Below, one piece after another: positions 16,694 to 25,267 of a stretch of DNA of 64,000 bases. The notes beneath the pieces are model-generated. The model was not told where the DNA came from and did not search any database. It worked only from the letters and a program-made list of their open reading frames with translations. The stretch is taken from assembly GCA_003696155.1 (NCBI GenBank), contig RFFP01000017.1, positions 1 through 64,000 on the forward strand. Direction: 5' to 3'. The position numbers were made by a program, and so were the translations under genes. Every line of letters starts with the position of its first letter. The first letter of the stretch is position 1. This DNA comes from Acidobacteriota bacterium (GTDB taxonomy: Bacteria > Aquificota > Aquificia > Aquificales > Aquificaceae).

Positions 16694-17040
16694 GGGGGCG
16701 AACGGGTTCGACGGGAACCGTAGGACAGGGTTGCAGGCAGGGTGGCAACCTAAAGAGCCGACCCAAAACACTTCCCGAAAGGGAACTGGCACTCGCTGCC
16801 TAACTAAAGGCAGTGGCTCTGCAACCGCTTCACCCCTGGGTGGTTGACAGGGCTCAGAGACAGGGGCGTAGGGTTAAGGTGGTGCGAGCTACGCCTCGAC
16901 CCGAAAACCCATAGCTCGCTCGCCTATGGGAGTTTGACGGTGGACGGCCATAGGTCAGAGGTAAACACCGTCTAAGCCTGTAGAGGCTCTGGTCTCCGGG
17001 CGGTTTTCGGACGCGGGTTCGATTCCCGCCGCCTCCACCA
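16694..17040 (+). ncRNA. ssrA: tmRNA (SsrA)
   Basis: tmRNA rescues stalled ribosomes and tags the nascent protein. The 5' end GGGGGCG (16694-16700) pairs with CGCCTCC (17030-17036) as a 7-bp acceptor stem (one G-U), followed by encoded A-CCA. The tRNA-like GAACGGGTTCGAC and the T arm GGGTTCGATTCCCGCC are both clear. The tag frame ends LPERELALAA (16771-16800) followed by TAA at 16801; the last residues ALAA are the usual ClpXP degron. GC-rich pseudoknot stems fill the middle. The exact resume codon cannot be fixed by eye. Confidence 0.97.
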
Positions 17041-17045
17041 AAGCT

Positions 17046-17372
17046 TTAGCTTGCCTTAGACCCTTCCTTCAGGTCTCTATCGGGCACTATCAAGGACAGG
17101 CTTTCACCGTCCGATAGGGCGAGAACCATACCCTGAGATTCTATGCCGAATATCTTCCTAGGCTTTAAGTTTGCAAGAACGAGTATCTTTTTTCCTATGA
17201 GCTCCTCCGGGCTATAGTGTTTGGCTATGCCAGCCACCAGCTCCCTCTCTTCCTGTCCTAGGGAAACTCCAAGTCTTAGAAGCTTCTCCGAGCCTTCAAC
17301 CCTCTCTGCCCATAGCACCTTTGCCAACCTTATGTCCAACTTCAGAAAGTCTTCTATACCTATATGTTCCAT
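17046..17372 (-). CDS. Trbp111-type structure-specific tRNA-binding protein
   Basis: This 108-residue protein is a stand-alone tRNA-binding OB-fold domain like Aquifex Trbp111 and the C-terminal domain of methionyl-tRNA synthetase. Visible features are IGIEDFLKLDIRLAKV, the EGSEKLLRLGVSLG strand pair, VAGIAKHYSPEELIGKKI and the C-terminal SQGMVLAL. Such proteins dimerise and bind the outer corner of tRNA; they may act in trans on MetRS. It sits 5 bp from the 3' end of tmRNA on the opposite strand and 3 bp downstream of moeB. Confidence 0.92.
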   Translation of the reverse strand: MEHIGIEDFLKLDIRLAKVLWAERVEGSEKLLRLGVSLGQEERELVAGIAKHYSPEELIGKKILVLANLKPRKIFGIESQGMVLALSDGESLSLIVPDRDLKEGSKAS

Positions 17373-17375
17373 GAT

Positions 17376-18191
17376 TCAGAAGTGTATATCACAGGTCTGC
17401 TCATACTCTATAAGCTCCCTTATGGTGGGCTTTTCACCACAGAGAGGACAGGCTGGGTCCTTACGCAGCTTCACCTTTCTAAAGTCCATGGATAGGGCAT
17501 CCATAACTAAGAGCTTACCCACTAAGGGCTCACCTATGCCCAAGAGGAGCTTTATGGCTTCTGTAGCCTGTATGCATCCCATTATGCCACCTATGGAGCC
17601 TAGTATGCCTGCCTCTTGACAGGATGGGACAAGACCGGGCGGTGGTGGCTCTGGGAATAAGCACCTGTAACAGGGGGAGTTTTCCTTGTCTCTGAAGTCA
17701 AAGAGGCTTATCTGACCTTCAAACCTCAGCATGGCTGCGGAGACGAGGGGTTTGCCCATGAAGTAGCAGGCATCGTTTATAAGGAAGCGTGTAGGGAAAT
17801 TGTCAGTGCCATCGAGTATTACATCAAAGTCCTTTATTATATCCATTATGTTGGACTTGTTTATCATAGTGTTGTAAGTGACAACCTTTACATCTGGGTT
17901 AAGCTTCTCCACCGTCTGCCTTGCGGATTCCACCTTTGGCACCCCTACCCTTTCTGTGTTATGGAGTATCTGCCTTTGCAGGTTGGAAAAGTCAACCACA
18001 TCGAAGTCCACTATACCTATGGTGCCCACACCAGCAGCAGCAAGGTAGTATATGGAAGGAGAGCCAAGACCTCCAGCACCTATTACTAAAACCTTAGACT
18101 TTAGGAGCTTTTCCTGACCTTTTCCCCCGACCTCTGGCAGTATTATATGCCTTGCATAGCGCCTTATTTGCTCTTCGGTAAACTGGAACAT
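17376..18191 (-). CDS. moeB: MoeB/ThiF-family adenylyltransferase
   Basis: This 271-residue E1-like enzyme adenylates the C terminus of a small sulfur carrier (MoaD or ThiS). The ATP-binding GAGGLGSP is at residues 38-45, followed by VDFDVVDFSNLQRQILH and the DGTDNFPTRFLINDACY motif. Two zinc cysteine pairs (CYRC and CPLC) are present. MoeB is more likely than ThiF because two molybdoenzymes are encoded nearby, but a dual role is possible. A TATAAT box ends 9 nt before ATG and there is no clear Shine-Dalgarno. Confidence 0.88.
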   Translation of the reverse strand: MFQFTEEQIRRYARHIILPEVGGKGQEKLLKSKVLVIGAGGLGSPSIYYLAAAGVGTIGIVDFDVVDFSNLQRQILHNTERVGVPKVESARQTVEKLNPDVKVVTYNTMINKSNIMDIIKDFDVILDGTDNFPTRFLINDACYFMGKPLVSAAMLRFEGQISLFDFRDKENSPCYRCLFPEPPPPGLVPSCQEAGILGSIGGIMGCIQATEAIKLLLGIGEPLVGKLLVMDALSMDFRKVKLRKDPACPLCGEKPTIRELIEYEQTCDIHF

Positions 18192-18271
18192 AGTTTAAAA
18201 ATTATACCAACGTTAAAGCCCTAGAAGTATATTATTAAACCTATGACCTTAATCATTCTTGGAGGTATGTT

Positions 18272-19036
18272 ATGAAAAACGTAATCTTCAACACACCTGA
18301 ACATAAGGTGGTATTCTTTGAGGAGTTAACTCCAGCTTCTGCTGTGCAGTCAAACCAAACACTCATAATCCATAAGGGGGAGGGGATGCTCCTTGACCCA
18401 GGCGGTCATAAGGTCTTTTCCAAGCTCCTCTCCGACCTTTCCATATACATACCACCCAACCACATCAGGTATATATTCCTATCCCACCAAGACCCAGATA
18501 TAGTAGCCTCCATAAACGGCTGGCTTATGACTACCAAGGCGGTCGCCTATATATCTAAACTTTGGATGAGGTTTTTACCACACTTTGGGCTCGATTCCCA
18601 GCTTGAGGATAGGGTTTTTCCCGTGGACGATGGGGGAACTGTCCTTGAACTCGGTGGAGACTGTAAGATATATATACTTCCCGCACACTTTCTGCACTCA
18701 GAGGGTAACTTCCAGGTTTATGACCCATGTTCTAAGATACTCTTCTCTGGAGACTTGGGGGCCTCTCTTGGTCAGGACTACTTTGTGGTTGAGGACTTTG
18801 ATGCCCACATAAAGTACATGGAGGGATTTCACCGTAGATACATGGTTAGCAACAAGATACTCAGGTTCTGGGCTAACATGGTTCGCAACTTGGACATAGA
18901 GATGATAGTGCCCCAGCACGGTGCCATATTCAAGGGTAAGGACATGGTAAACAGGTTCATAGAGTGGCTGGAGAACCTTGAGGTGGGGATAGACCTTATG
19001 ACACAGGACCGCTATAAGGTCCCAGGCTCACCCTAA
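18272..19036 (+). CDS. MBL-fold oxygen-binding diiron protein (FDP-like, no flavodoxin)
   Basis: This 254-residue protein has the metallo-beta-lactamase fold of flavodiiron proteins (ODP family) without a flavodoxin domain. Metal motifs are LSHQDPD (residues about 69-75), the His in PAHFLHSEGNF, SGDLGASLG and PQHGAIF. Proteins of this type bind diiron and react with oxygen or act as oxygen/NO sensors or reductases. Strong RBS GGAGGT lies before ATG. The following 107 bp up to dnaE holds no gene with a start codon. Function beyond fold is inference. Confidence 0.8.
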   Translation: MKNVIFNTPEHKVVFFEELTPASAVQSNQTLIIHKGEGMLLDPGGHKVFSKLLSDLSIYIPPNHIRYIFLSHQDPDIVASINGWLMTTKAVAYISKLWMRFLPHFGLDSQLEDRVFPVDDGGTVLELGGDCKIYILPAHFLHSEGNFQVYDPCSKILFSGDLGASLGQDYFVVEDFDAHIKYMEGFHRRYMVSNKILRFWANMVRNLDIEMIVPQHGAIFKGKDMVNRFIEWLENLEVGIDLMTQDRYKVPGSP

Positions 19037-19143
19037 GAAAATCACGATCTTACCCCAACTTAAGGATGTGAGGGTTAAAGAAAAGCATCCCAACGCTCTA
19101 AAGACCTTGAAGCATATCTCATCCTTGCCTACTCTATACCGTC

Positions 19144-22100
19144 ATGGCTGAGTTTGTCCACCTGCACCTTCATACCCAGTACTCCCTTCTTGACGGTGCT
19201 ATAAAGATAAAAGACCTCGCAAAGAAGGCCAAAGACCTTGGATACAGGGCCGTTGCCATAACAGACCACGGAAACCTCTTCGGCATACTGGAATTTTACA
19301 GAAGCATGAAGTCTGTGGGTATAAAACCCCTTATAGGCATGGAGGCTTACTTTACCACGGGCTCGCGCTTTGATAGAAAGGGAAAAGGGTCAGAGGATAA
19401 CCTGACGGATAAGCTCAACCACCATCTCATCCTTATAGCAAAGGACGATGTAGGGCTTAAGAACCTCATGACCCTATCTACCCTATCTTATAAAGAAGGT
19501 TTTTACTACAAACCGAGGATAGATTATGAGCTTTTGAGTGCTTACCACGAGGGTCTTATAGCTATTACCGCATGCCTTAAGGGTGTGCCAACCTACTACG
19601 CATCCATTGGAGAGGTGGAAAAGGCGGAAAGCTGGGTGAAGAAGTTTTTTGACCTCTTTGGTGGAGACCTCTACCTTGAGTTGCAGTCTAACTCCCTCCC
19701 TGAGCAACTGCAGGCTAACAGGAACCTTATAGATATAGCTAAAAGGCTTGATGTAAAGCTTGTAGCCACGAACGATGCTCACTACCTTGAACCAGAGGAC
19801 AGGCTTGCCCATCAGGTTCTCATGGCCATACAGATGAAGAAGACCCTTATGGAACTGCAACAGGGTGGAGGATTCAAGTGCGCAAACGAGGGGCTTCACT
19901 TTGCAAGTCAGGAAGAAGTATGGGAGAAGTTCAAAGGCAAGTTCCAAGGATGGGAGAGGGCACTTCTTAACACCCTTGAGATTGCGGAAAAGACTGCAGA
20001 TAGCTTTTCTACTCTTGAGAAAAACGGCTTTTTAATGCCCGAGTTTCCAACTAAAGGAATGCCAGCGGAAGAATTCCTCAAAGAGCTTGCAATAAAGGGA
20101 CTTCACCAGAGGATAGCCAAGGGACTTGCAAAAGACAACAAAGAGTACTGGGACAGGCTGAACTATGAGTTGGATGTGGTCTCCAAGATGGGTTTTGCAG
20201 GTTACTTTTTAGTGGTCCAGGACTTTATAAACTGGGCAAAGGAAAGAAATGTGCCCGTGGGACCTGGGAGGGGTTCGGCGGCGGGTTCTCTGCTGGCTTT
20301 TGCCCTTGGTATAACGGACGTAGACCCCATAAGGCACGGACTCCTCTTTGAGAGGTTTTTAAACCCCGAGAGGGTCTCCATGCCCGACATAGACGTGGAC
20401 TTCTGCATGGAAAATAGAGACAAGGTAATAGATTACGTGCGGGAAAAGTACGGCTCAGAGAAGGTGGCACAGATAATAACCTACAACGTGATGAAGGCAA
20501 AGCAGACACTCAGAGATGTGGCAAGAGCCCTCGGTGTGTCTTACCAGACGGCGGACACACTGGCAAAGCTCATACCTCAGGGTGATGTACAGGGCACATG
20601 GCTCTCTCTGGAGGAGATGTTCCTCACACCCATTGAGGATCTCTATCAGAAGTACGGAAGGCACCGCACCGACATAGAGGAGAAGGTAACCAAGTTCAGA
20701 AAGCTCTGTCAGGAGGACCCTCAGCTTGGAAGGCTTGTGGAGATAGCCCTTAGGCTTGAAGGTCTAACGAGGCACACATCCCTACATGCGGCGGGCATAG
20801 TCATAGCACCCAAAGCCTTAGAGGATCTCCTTCCCCTTTACTACGACAAAGACCGTCAGGTGGCCACCCAGTTTGATATGGCAAGGCTTGAGGAGATGGG
20901 TCTTATAAAGATGGACTTTTTAGGACTCAAGACCCTGACAGAGCTGGAAAGGATAAAAAACCTAGTTAGAGAAAGGCAGGGTATGGAGATAAACTACCTC
21001 AGCCTTCCGCTGGACGATCCCAAGGTCTACGAACTCCTCAAGGACGGAAATACAACGGGAGTTTTCCAACTTGAAAGCCCAGGTATGAAGAACCTATTAA
21101 AGAGGCTTGAGCCTGATAGTTTTGAAGATATAGTGGCTGTCTTAGCCCTTTACAGACCTGGACCTCTTAAAAGTGGGCTTGTGGACATTTATATAAACAG
21201 GAAGCACGGAAAGGAGCCGGTAGAGTATCCTTTCCCAGAACTCGAGCCCATACTAAAGGAGACTTACGGAGTGTGGGTTTATCAGGAACAGATAATGAAA
21301 GCTTCCCAGGTCCTTGCGGGGTTCACCCCCGGTGAGGCAGACACACTTAGAAAAGCCATAGGCAAAAAGAAGGCAGACCTTATGGCTCAGATAAAGGAGA
21401 AATTCATAGATGGTGCAACAGCAAGAGGTTACAGCAGAAAGGATATAGAGGAGCTCTGGGAGGACATTGAAAAGTTTGCTAGCTATTCCTTTAACAAATC
21501 CCACTCTGTGGCCTATGGATACCTTTCCTTCTGGACCGCTTACATGAAAGTATACTTTCCAGAGGAGTTTTTCTGTGTGAAGCTCTCGACGGAAAAGAGC
21601 GATAAAAAGTTTGTAAACTTGATAAAGGACGCAAAGAGTATGGGCTTTAGTATCCTGCCGCCGGACATAAACAAAAGCCATGTGGACTTTACTATAGAGG
21701 GTCCAAGGACCATAAGGTTTGGGCTCGCAAGGATAAAAGGTGTGGGAGAGGATACGGCAAGGACCATAATAAGCTTAAGAAAGGGTTTATTCAAATCGCC
21801 CGCAGACCTTGCAAGACATGTGAAGATCAACAAAAAGGTCCTTGAGGTGCTTATAAAGGCGGGTGCTTTTGACTTTATGGGGGAGAGAAGGGAAAGGCTA
21901 CTTTTGAGCATAGAGAATGGCTCTAAGAACCTTTTCATGAAGGGCCTCTTTGGAGATGAGAAGGTAGAGGAAGGGAGCTATTCAAAGTATGAGAAGGAGG
22001 TTATAGGCTTTTACGTATTCCAGCATCCCATAGAACCTTATGAGAAGCTCCTTAAAGGAAAGGTATCCTACTTGGAGGTTCTTGAGGAGGCAAAAGAGGG

Positions 22101-22599
22101 CACTTACACCTTTGCAGGTGTGATAACAGAGCTTAAGGTCAAGAAAACGCGGAGTGGTTCTTACATGGCAAGCTTCAACCTGGTTGATAAAACGGGCATA
22201 GGGGAGGTCATAGTCTTTCCAGACGTGTACGAACGGCAGAAAGAGCTCATAAAGGAAGACAGCCTTATAGTGAGCAGGTTCTCCTTGGACTTTGACGAGG
22301 AGACGGAGGATGTAAAGCTCATACTGAGAGAGGCCTACTCCATAGAGGACTTTTTGAAAAACGACTCCTCAAGGCTGACCCTTACCTTCACCAGAGAACT
22401 CTCACAGCAGGAGCTCTCTTCCATTTTAGCCCTTCTTGACCTATATAGGGACCCTGAGGGTAAGGAGATAAACCTGTTTGTAAATACGAAAGATTACAGA
22501 ACGATGCTCCAGGCCGACCCAAGGATAAGGTTAAGAGTGGACATAATAAGGGAAGAGGGACTTAAGGAGCTGGGCGTTTACGTTAACTTATCGCAGTAG
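19144..22599 (+). CDS. dnaE: DNA polymerase III alpha subunit
   Basis: DnaE is the replicative polymerase. The 1151-residue protein begins with the PHP domain (HLHTQYSLLDGAIKI, TDHGNLFG), followed by the polymerase active-site region (GPGRGSAAGSLLAFALGITD, PDIDVDFCMENRDKVIDYV). Further on come ASYSFNKSHSVAYGYLSFWTAYMK, the helix-hairpin-helix region and a C-terminal OB fold (YTFAGVITELKVKKTRSGSYM). The length is typical for DnaE1. There is no intein. Its 3' end overlaps the convergent DUF309 gene by 12 bp. Confidence 0.98.
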   Translation: MAEFVHLHLHTQYSLLDGAIKIKDLAKKAKDLGYRAVAITDHGNLFGILEFYRSMKSVGIKPLIGMEAYFTTGSRFDRKGKGSEDNLTDKLNHHLILIAKDDVGLKNLMTLSTLSYKEGFYYKPRIDYELLSAYHEGLIAITACLKGVPTYYASIGEVEKAESWVKKFFDLFGGDLYLELQSNSLPEQLQANRNLIDIAKRLDVKLVATNDAHYLEPEDRLAHQVLMAIQMKKTLMELQQGGGFKCANEGLHFASQEEVWEKFKGKFQGWERALLNTLEIAEKTADSFSTLEKNGFLMPEFPTKGMPAEEFLKELAIKGLHQRIAKGLAKDNKEYWDRLNYELDVVSKMGFAGYFLVVQDFINWAKERNVPVGPGRGSAAGSLLAFALGITDVDPIRHGLLFERFLNPERVSMPDIDVDFCMENRDKVIDYVREKYGSEKVAQIITYNVMKAKQTLRDVARALGVSYQTADTLAKLIPQGDVQGTWLSLEEMFLTPIEDLYQKYGRHRTDIEEKVTKFRKLCQEDPQLGRLVEIALRLEGLTRHTSLHAAGIVIAPKALEDLLPLYYDKDRQVATQFDMARLEEMGLIKMDFLGLKTLTELERIKNLVRERQGMEINYLSLPLDDPKVYELLKDGNTTGVFQLESPGMKNLLKRLEPDSFEDIVAVLALYRPGPLKSGLVDIYINRKHGKEPVEYPFPELEPILKETYGVWVYQEQIMKASQVLAGFTPGEADTLRKAIGKKKADLMAQIKEKFIDGATARGYSRKDIEELWEDIEKFASYSFNKSHSVAYGYLSFWTAYMKVYFPEEFFCVKLSTEKSDKKFVNLIKDAKSMGFSILPPDINKSHVDFTIEGPRTIRFGLARIKGVGEDTARTIISLRKGLFKSPADLARHVKINKKVLEVLIKAGAFDFMGERRERLLLSIENGSKNLFMKGLFGDEKVEEGSYSKYEKEVIGFYVFQHPIEPYEKLLKGKVSYLEVLEEAKEGTYTFAGVITELKVKKTRSGSYMASFNLVDKTGIGEVIVFPDVYERQKELIKEDSLIVSRFSLDFDEETEDVKLILREAYSIEDFLKNDSSRLTLTFTRELSQQELSSILALLDLYRDPEGKEINLFVNTKDYRTMLQADPRIRLRVDIIREEGLKELGVYVNLSQ

Positions 22600-22944
22600 T
22601 AGGAGCTTTGGAAAATCTACTATCTCTTCTCCTATCTCCAAAGCTTTTATGTGCCTTTCCACGTACTCAAGTATGTGCTTTACGTCTATACCCCTGAAGT
22701 TTTCTCCGCATGGGCTCAGTTGCTGTTGTACCATCCTTAAGACCCTCAAAGCGCTATCACGTCTTGAGCATATGTAATGGTTGTAAGCTATGGCAAGCCT
22801 TATTATGCCCTGATAGCAATTTCTTGAAAACCTATCCTCCTTCGGGAAAAGCCTCCATATATCCTCAAGAACCTCATGGGCATCGTAAAACCTACCTTCA
22901 TCCCAAAGAGCCACCGCTTGACTTAAGAGCTCCCTTTCCTTCAA
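22588..22944 (-). CDS. DUF309 family protein
   Basis: This 118-residue helical protein matches the DUF309 family: EGRFYDAHEVLEDIW at residues about 16-30 and YQGIIRLAIAYNHYICS at about 44-60. The family has no established function; the His/Glu pair in AHEVLE could bind a metal. It overlaps the FUN14-like gene by 4 bp and forms a three-gene unit with it and the radical SAM gene. Confidence 0.8.
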   Translation of the reverse strand: MKERELLSQAVALWDEGRFYDAHEVLEDIWRLFPKEDRFSRNCYQGIIRLAIAYNHYICSRRDSALRVLRMVQQQLSPCGENFRGIDVKHILEYVERHIKALEIGEEIVDFPKLLLLR

Positions 22945-23231
22945 AGCTTAAAACCTATAGCAAAACCCACGGCGAAACTGCCGGCAAAGGCCAGCTTTCT
23001 TACAAGTCCAAGTACAAAGTCTGAAAAGCCCGCAAACATGCCTTTAAATAACACAAAGAGCTGGTCCCAGTTCACTGTAAGCACTCCCTTATTGGCAAGC
23101 CACATAAGGGATAGAAGATAAAGCCCCATGAGCATGAGAAAGAAGTTAAGAACCCTCCTGATGGCAAACCCTACCACAAAACCCGCAAAGCCTGCATAAC
23201 CAAGGTCGAGGGCGAGGTCTTCCCACCTCAT
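22941..23231 (-). CDS. FUN14-family small membrane protein
   Basis: This 96-residue protein is almost all hydrophobic, with about three transmembrane segments (about 10-25, 27-46, 72-94). The glycine-rich pattern GYAGFAGFVVGFAIRR at the start and the ending AGSFAVGFAIGFKL fit the FUN14 family. In eukaryotes that family includes mitochondrial membrane proteins; bacterial and archaeal members are uncharacterised. It is joined by 4-bp overlaps to the radical SAM gene upstream and DUF309 downstream. Confidence 0.7.
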   Translation of the reverse strand: MRWEDLALDLGYAGFAGFVVGFAIRRVLNFFLMLMGLYLLSLMWLANKGVLTVNWDQLFVLFKGMFAGFSDFVLGLVRKLAFAGSFAVGFAIGFKL

Positions 23232-24343
23232 TGGTATCTAAAGACGCTGGGATTGAGTATATCAGGGTAGTTGGTAGTCATTTCATAGTCAAAGAGCTGT
23301 TTCCTTATCTTAAGGATATCCTGTCTTGAAGGCTTGAAGGGGTAACTCCTTATGTCCGTGACCGAGCTGTCTCCAAAGGGTCTGTTGCAGGCAACCTCCG
23401 TGGTCTTGCCCCTGCATCCAGAGGTCATGAAGGGCCTCCCGCTCCATAGGAGCTCTTCGAAGGTCTCCCTGTCTATGCCGAAGTCTACAACCTGACCCTT
23501 TTGGTTAAACTTCATATCCTCATAGCGGGAGATTTGGTTATCTATAAGGTATCTTGCGAACTGAACCCTTCTGTACTGGGGTGCTGGGCAGGGCCTTTCC
23601 TTCTCCATCATGGAGCCCTCCTCTGGCCAGAAGGAGAAAAGGTGCGTCCTTGCACCCAAGTCTCTCACCCTTTGGATGGTCTCTACCATCTCCTGCTCCG
23701 TTTCACCAAGCCCCACCACAAGGTGGCATCCTGCATAACCATCACCCATTACATCGCAGGCCCATTCGAGCACCTTCCAAAAGGTTTCCCAACGGTGGGG
23801 ACTTTTCATAGGCCTTCCCCTAAGTCTTTCAAAGACCTCTGGGGTGGCGCAGTCTATGGCAACTGTGACCGTGTCCGCACCAAGCTTTTTGTAGTCCTCC
23901 ATATCCTCGTAGGTTGTTCCCGTTGCGTTTATGAGAAGGGAGACGAATATCTTGTCCCCGAGCTCTTTAAGGACCCTTTTAAGCACGTACTTGGTATCCT
24001 TTATGGCCTTTGGATGGGTTATCTGGGCTATGCAAAGCCTCTCCACATGGCCAACATGTTTGGACCTCTCTATTATGTCATCAAGCTTCACAGTGGGCCA
24101 CTCAACCCTTATGAAGTTCTTCTTTGAGTACTCCATCTCCCTGGCTTTTTGTAGACCGCAGTATGCGCAGTCCGCATGACATCCAGAGGGGTAGGTAAGT
24201 AGGGTATTTATGCAGCTTAACTTGGTATTTCTGTAAAACTGGCCTGGGACGAGACCTAAGGTCATGGCGGCAGCCATGCTTATCTGAAGGTATTCAGGGC
24301 TTTCCCTTTGTTCTGTTAGTCTCTCAAGAAGAAGTTTTTCCAT
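23228..24343 (-). CDS. Radical SAM protein, biotin-synthase-related
   Basis: This 371-residue protein has the radical SAM cluster motif CHADCAYC (CxxxCxxC) near residue 55. A TIM-barrel core follows, with LINATGTTYEDM and HLVVGLGETEQEMV typical of BioB-like enzymes. Beyond the barrel it has a tail with SGCRGKTTEVACNRPFGDSS, which could bind an auxiliary cluster. It is not BioB itself: the length and this tail differ. The biotin-synthase-related group includes LipS2, one half of the two-protein lipoyl synthase, and this is a candidate, but a classical lipA exists at 53.5 kb. The substrate is unknown. A TATAAT box and GGAGG site precede the start. Confidence 0.75.
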   Translation of the reverse strand: MEKLLLERLTEQRESPEYLQISMAAAMTLGLVPGQFYRNTKLSCINTLLTYPSGCHADCAYCGLQKAREMEYSKKNFIRVEWPTVKLDDIIERSKHVGHVERLCIAQITHPKAIKDTKYVLKRVLKELGDKIFVSLLINATGTTYEDMEDYKKLGADTVTVAIDCATPEVFERLRGRPMKSPHRWETFWKVLEWACDVMGDGYAGCHLVVGLGETEQEMVETIQRVRDLGARTHLFSFWPEEGSMMEKERPCPAPQYRRVQFARYLIDNQISRYEDMKFNQKGQVVDFGIDRETFEELLWSGRPFMTSGCRGKTTEVACNRPFGDSSVTDIRSYPFKPSRQDILKIRKQLFDYEMTTNYPDILNPSVFRYQ

Positions 24344-24373
24344 TCCGTTTACCTCCGTGTATGTAATTATAAA

Positions 24374-24386
24374 GGGCTAAAAGCCC
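24374..24386 (-). terminator. Short hairpin after motE
   Basis: GGGCT-AAA-AGCCC forms a perfect 5-bp stem. On the minus strand it is followed by TTTATAAT. It lies 33 bp past the motE stop and just before the radical SAM promoter, so it could end the fliJ-motE transcript. The T tract is short, so the terminator would be weak. Confidence 0.45.
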
Positions 24387-24418
24387 ACACCTTTAAGAAA
24401 TTCTTATAGAAGGATAAG

Positions 24419-24838
24419 CTACCTTTTAGCTCTCTTCCTCATTATTATGCTGGAAACCTCTGCAGCCTTTTTGGCGTCCATGGCTTCAAGTATGGCTGCT
24501 GCCTGCCTTTCTTTTAAGTTAAGCAAAACCTCTGCAGCAAGCTCTGGTTCCATGTTGTTCATGATAGCACCCGCCTCGTCCGCTGAAGCCTTGTTAAATA
24601 TGTCCACAAGCCTTTTTATCTCTGGCTTGATTTCCTCCTTTGGAGGTTCAACCTTCTTTAACTCCTCTATCTTTTTCCTTTCCTCCTCTAAGCGCTTTAA
24701 CTTCTCTTCCAGGTCTTTTGTTATGGTTTGTAGCTCGCTATCAGCTTTTTTAGCCTGCTCCTGCCTTATCTTTTTCTGGAGAGCGGATTGGGGGAAAGCC
24801 AATCCCAAAAGAAGCAAGACCCCAACAGTTAGCCTCAT
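24419..24838 (-). CDS. MotE-like flagellar chaperone (MgtE-N domain, coiled coil)
   Basis: This 139-residue protein has a signal peptide (about 1-16), a long charged coiled coil (about 22-70) and a C-terminal MgtE-N-type helical domain (IFNKASADEAGAIMNNMEPELAAEVLLNL). This is the architecture of MotE, the periplasmic chaperone for the flagellar stator protein MotC, and it is usually encoded next to fliJ, as here (4-bp overlap). It could also act directly in the motor. The call rests on architecture and neighbour. Confidence 0.75.
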   Translation of the reverse strand: MRLTVGVLLLLGLAFPQSALQKKIRQEQAKKADSELQTITKDLEEKLKRLEEERKKIEELKKVEPPKEEIKPEIKRLVDIFNKASADEAGAIMNNMEPELAAEVLLNLKERQAAAILEAMDAKKAAEVSSIIMRKRAKR

Positions 24839-25242
24839 TTTAACCCCATTCTCTCTTTGATAAGATGCATAAACTCCGTGTCTCGTAGTTCAAGGCTTAG
24901 ACTCTTTCGCCTCTCCTCCCAGTCAGCCTTTAGTTTAATAGTTTCCAGAGCCTTTATGTCCCTATAGACCTCTCTTAGATCTTGCTTTTTACTTCTCTTC
25001 AGTTCATCAAGACGAGCGAGCTCTAGGAGAATTTCTTTCTTCGTTGAAAGCAAAGCCCTATATCTTATGAGCAGCTCGTAGGAAAACTCCGCCTTTATTT
25101 TCTCGTTTAGATCCTCCGCTTGAGCTTCTATCCTTTCTACCTCTTTTTTTAGAGCTTGTATCTGCATTTCTATCTGTCTTATTTCCCTTGCCCTTTCATC
25201 TTTAATCCCTTCCTTGAGCTTTATTATCCTTTTCAAACTCAT
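24835..25242 (-). CDS. fliJ: Flagellar export protein FliJ
   Basis: This 135-residue, fully helical Lys/Arg/Glu-rich coiled coil fits FliJ, the soluble central stalk-like component of the flagellar type III export ATPase. It has the FliJ-typical segment IKAEFSYELLIRYRALLSTKKEILLELARLDELKRSKKQDL. There is no signal peptide. A TATAAT box ends 8 nt before the start codon and there is no Shine-Dalgarno, so the mRNA is probably leaderless. It overlaps motE by 4 bp. Confidence 0.75.
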   Translation of the reverse strand: MSLKRIIKLKEGIKDERAREIRQIEMQIQALKKEVERIEAQAEDLNEKIKAEFSYELLIRYRALLSTKKEILLELARLDELKRSKKQDLREVYRDIKALETIKLKADWEERRKSLSLELRDTEFMHLIKERMGLK

Positions 25243-25267
25243 TAACTTAGATTATAACCCTTACAGT

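Noticed and set aside
16629-16766. An N-terminal extension of the sulfite-oxidase-like protein.
   Set aside because: It reads antisense through the first 73 nt of tmRNA and its promoter; family similarity begins after ATG 16628.
19037-19152. An open frame between the MBL gene and dnaE reading PKKITILPQLKDVRV and ending in a TGA that overlaps the dnaE start.
   Set aside because: It has no ATG, GTG or TTG start after the preceding stop, and its codon use (ATC rather than ATA) differs from neighbours. It could be a frameshifted tail of the MBL gene, but the 254-residue protein already looks complete.
23501-24127. A 208-codon open frame antisense to the radical SAM gene.
   Set aside because: It has no family resemblance and is a mirror of biased codons on the real strand.
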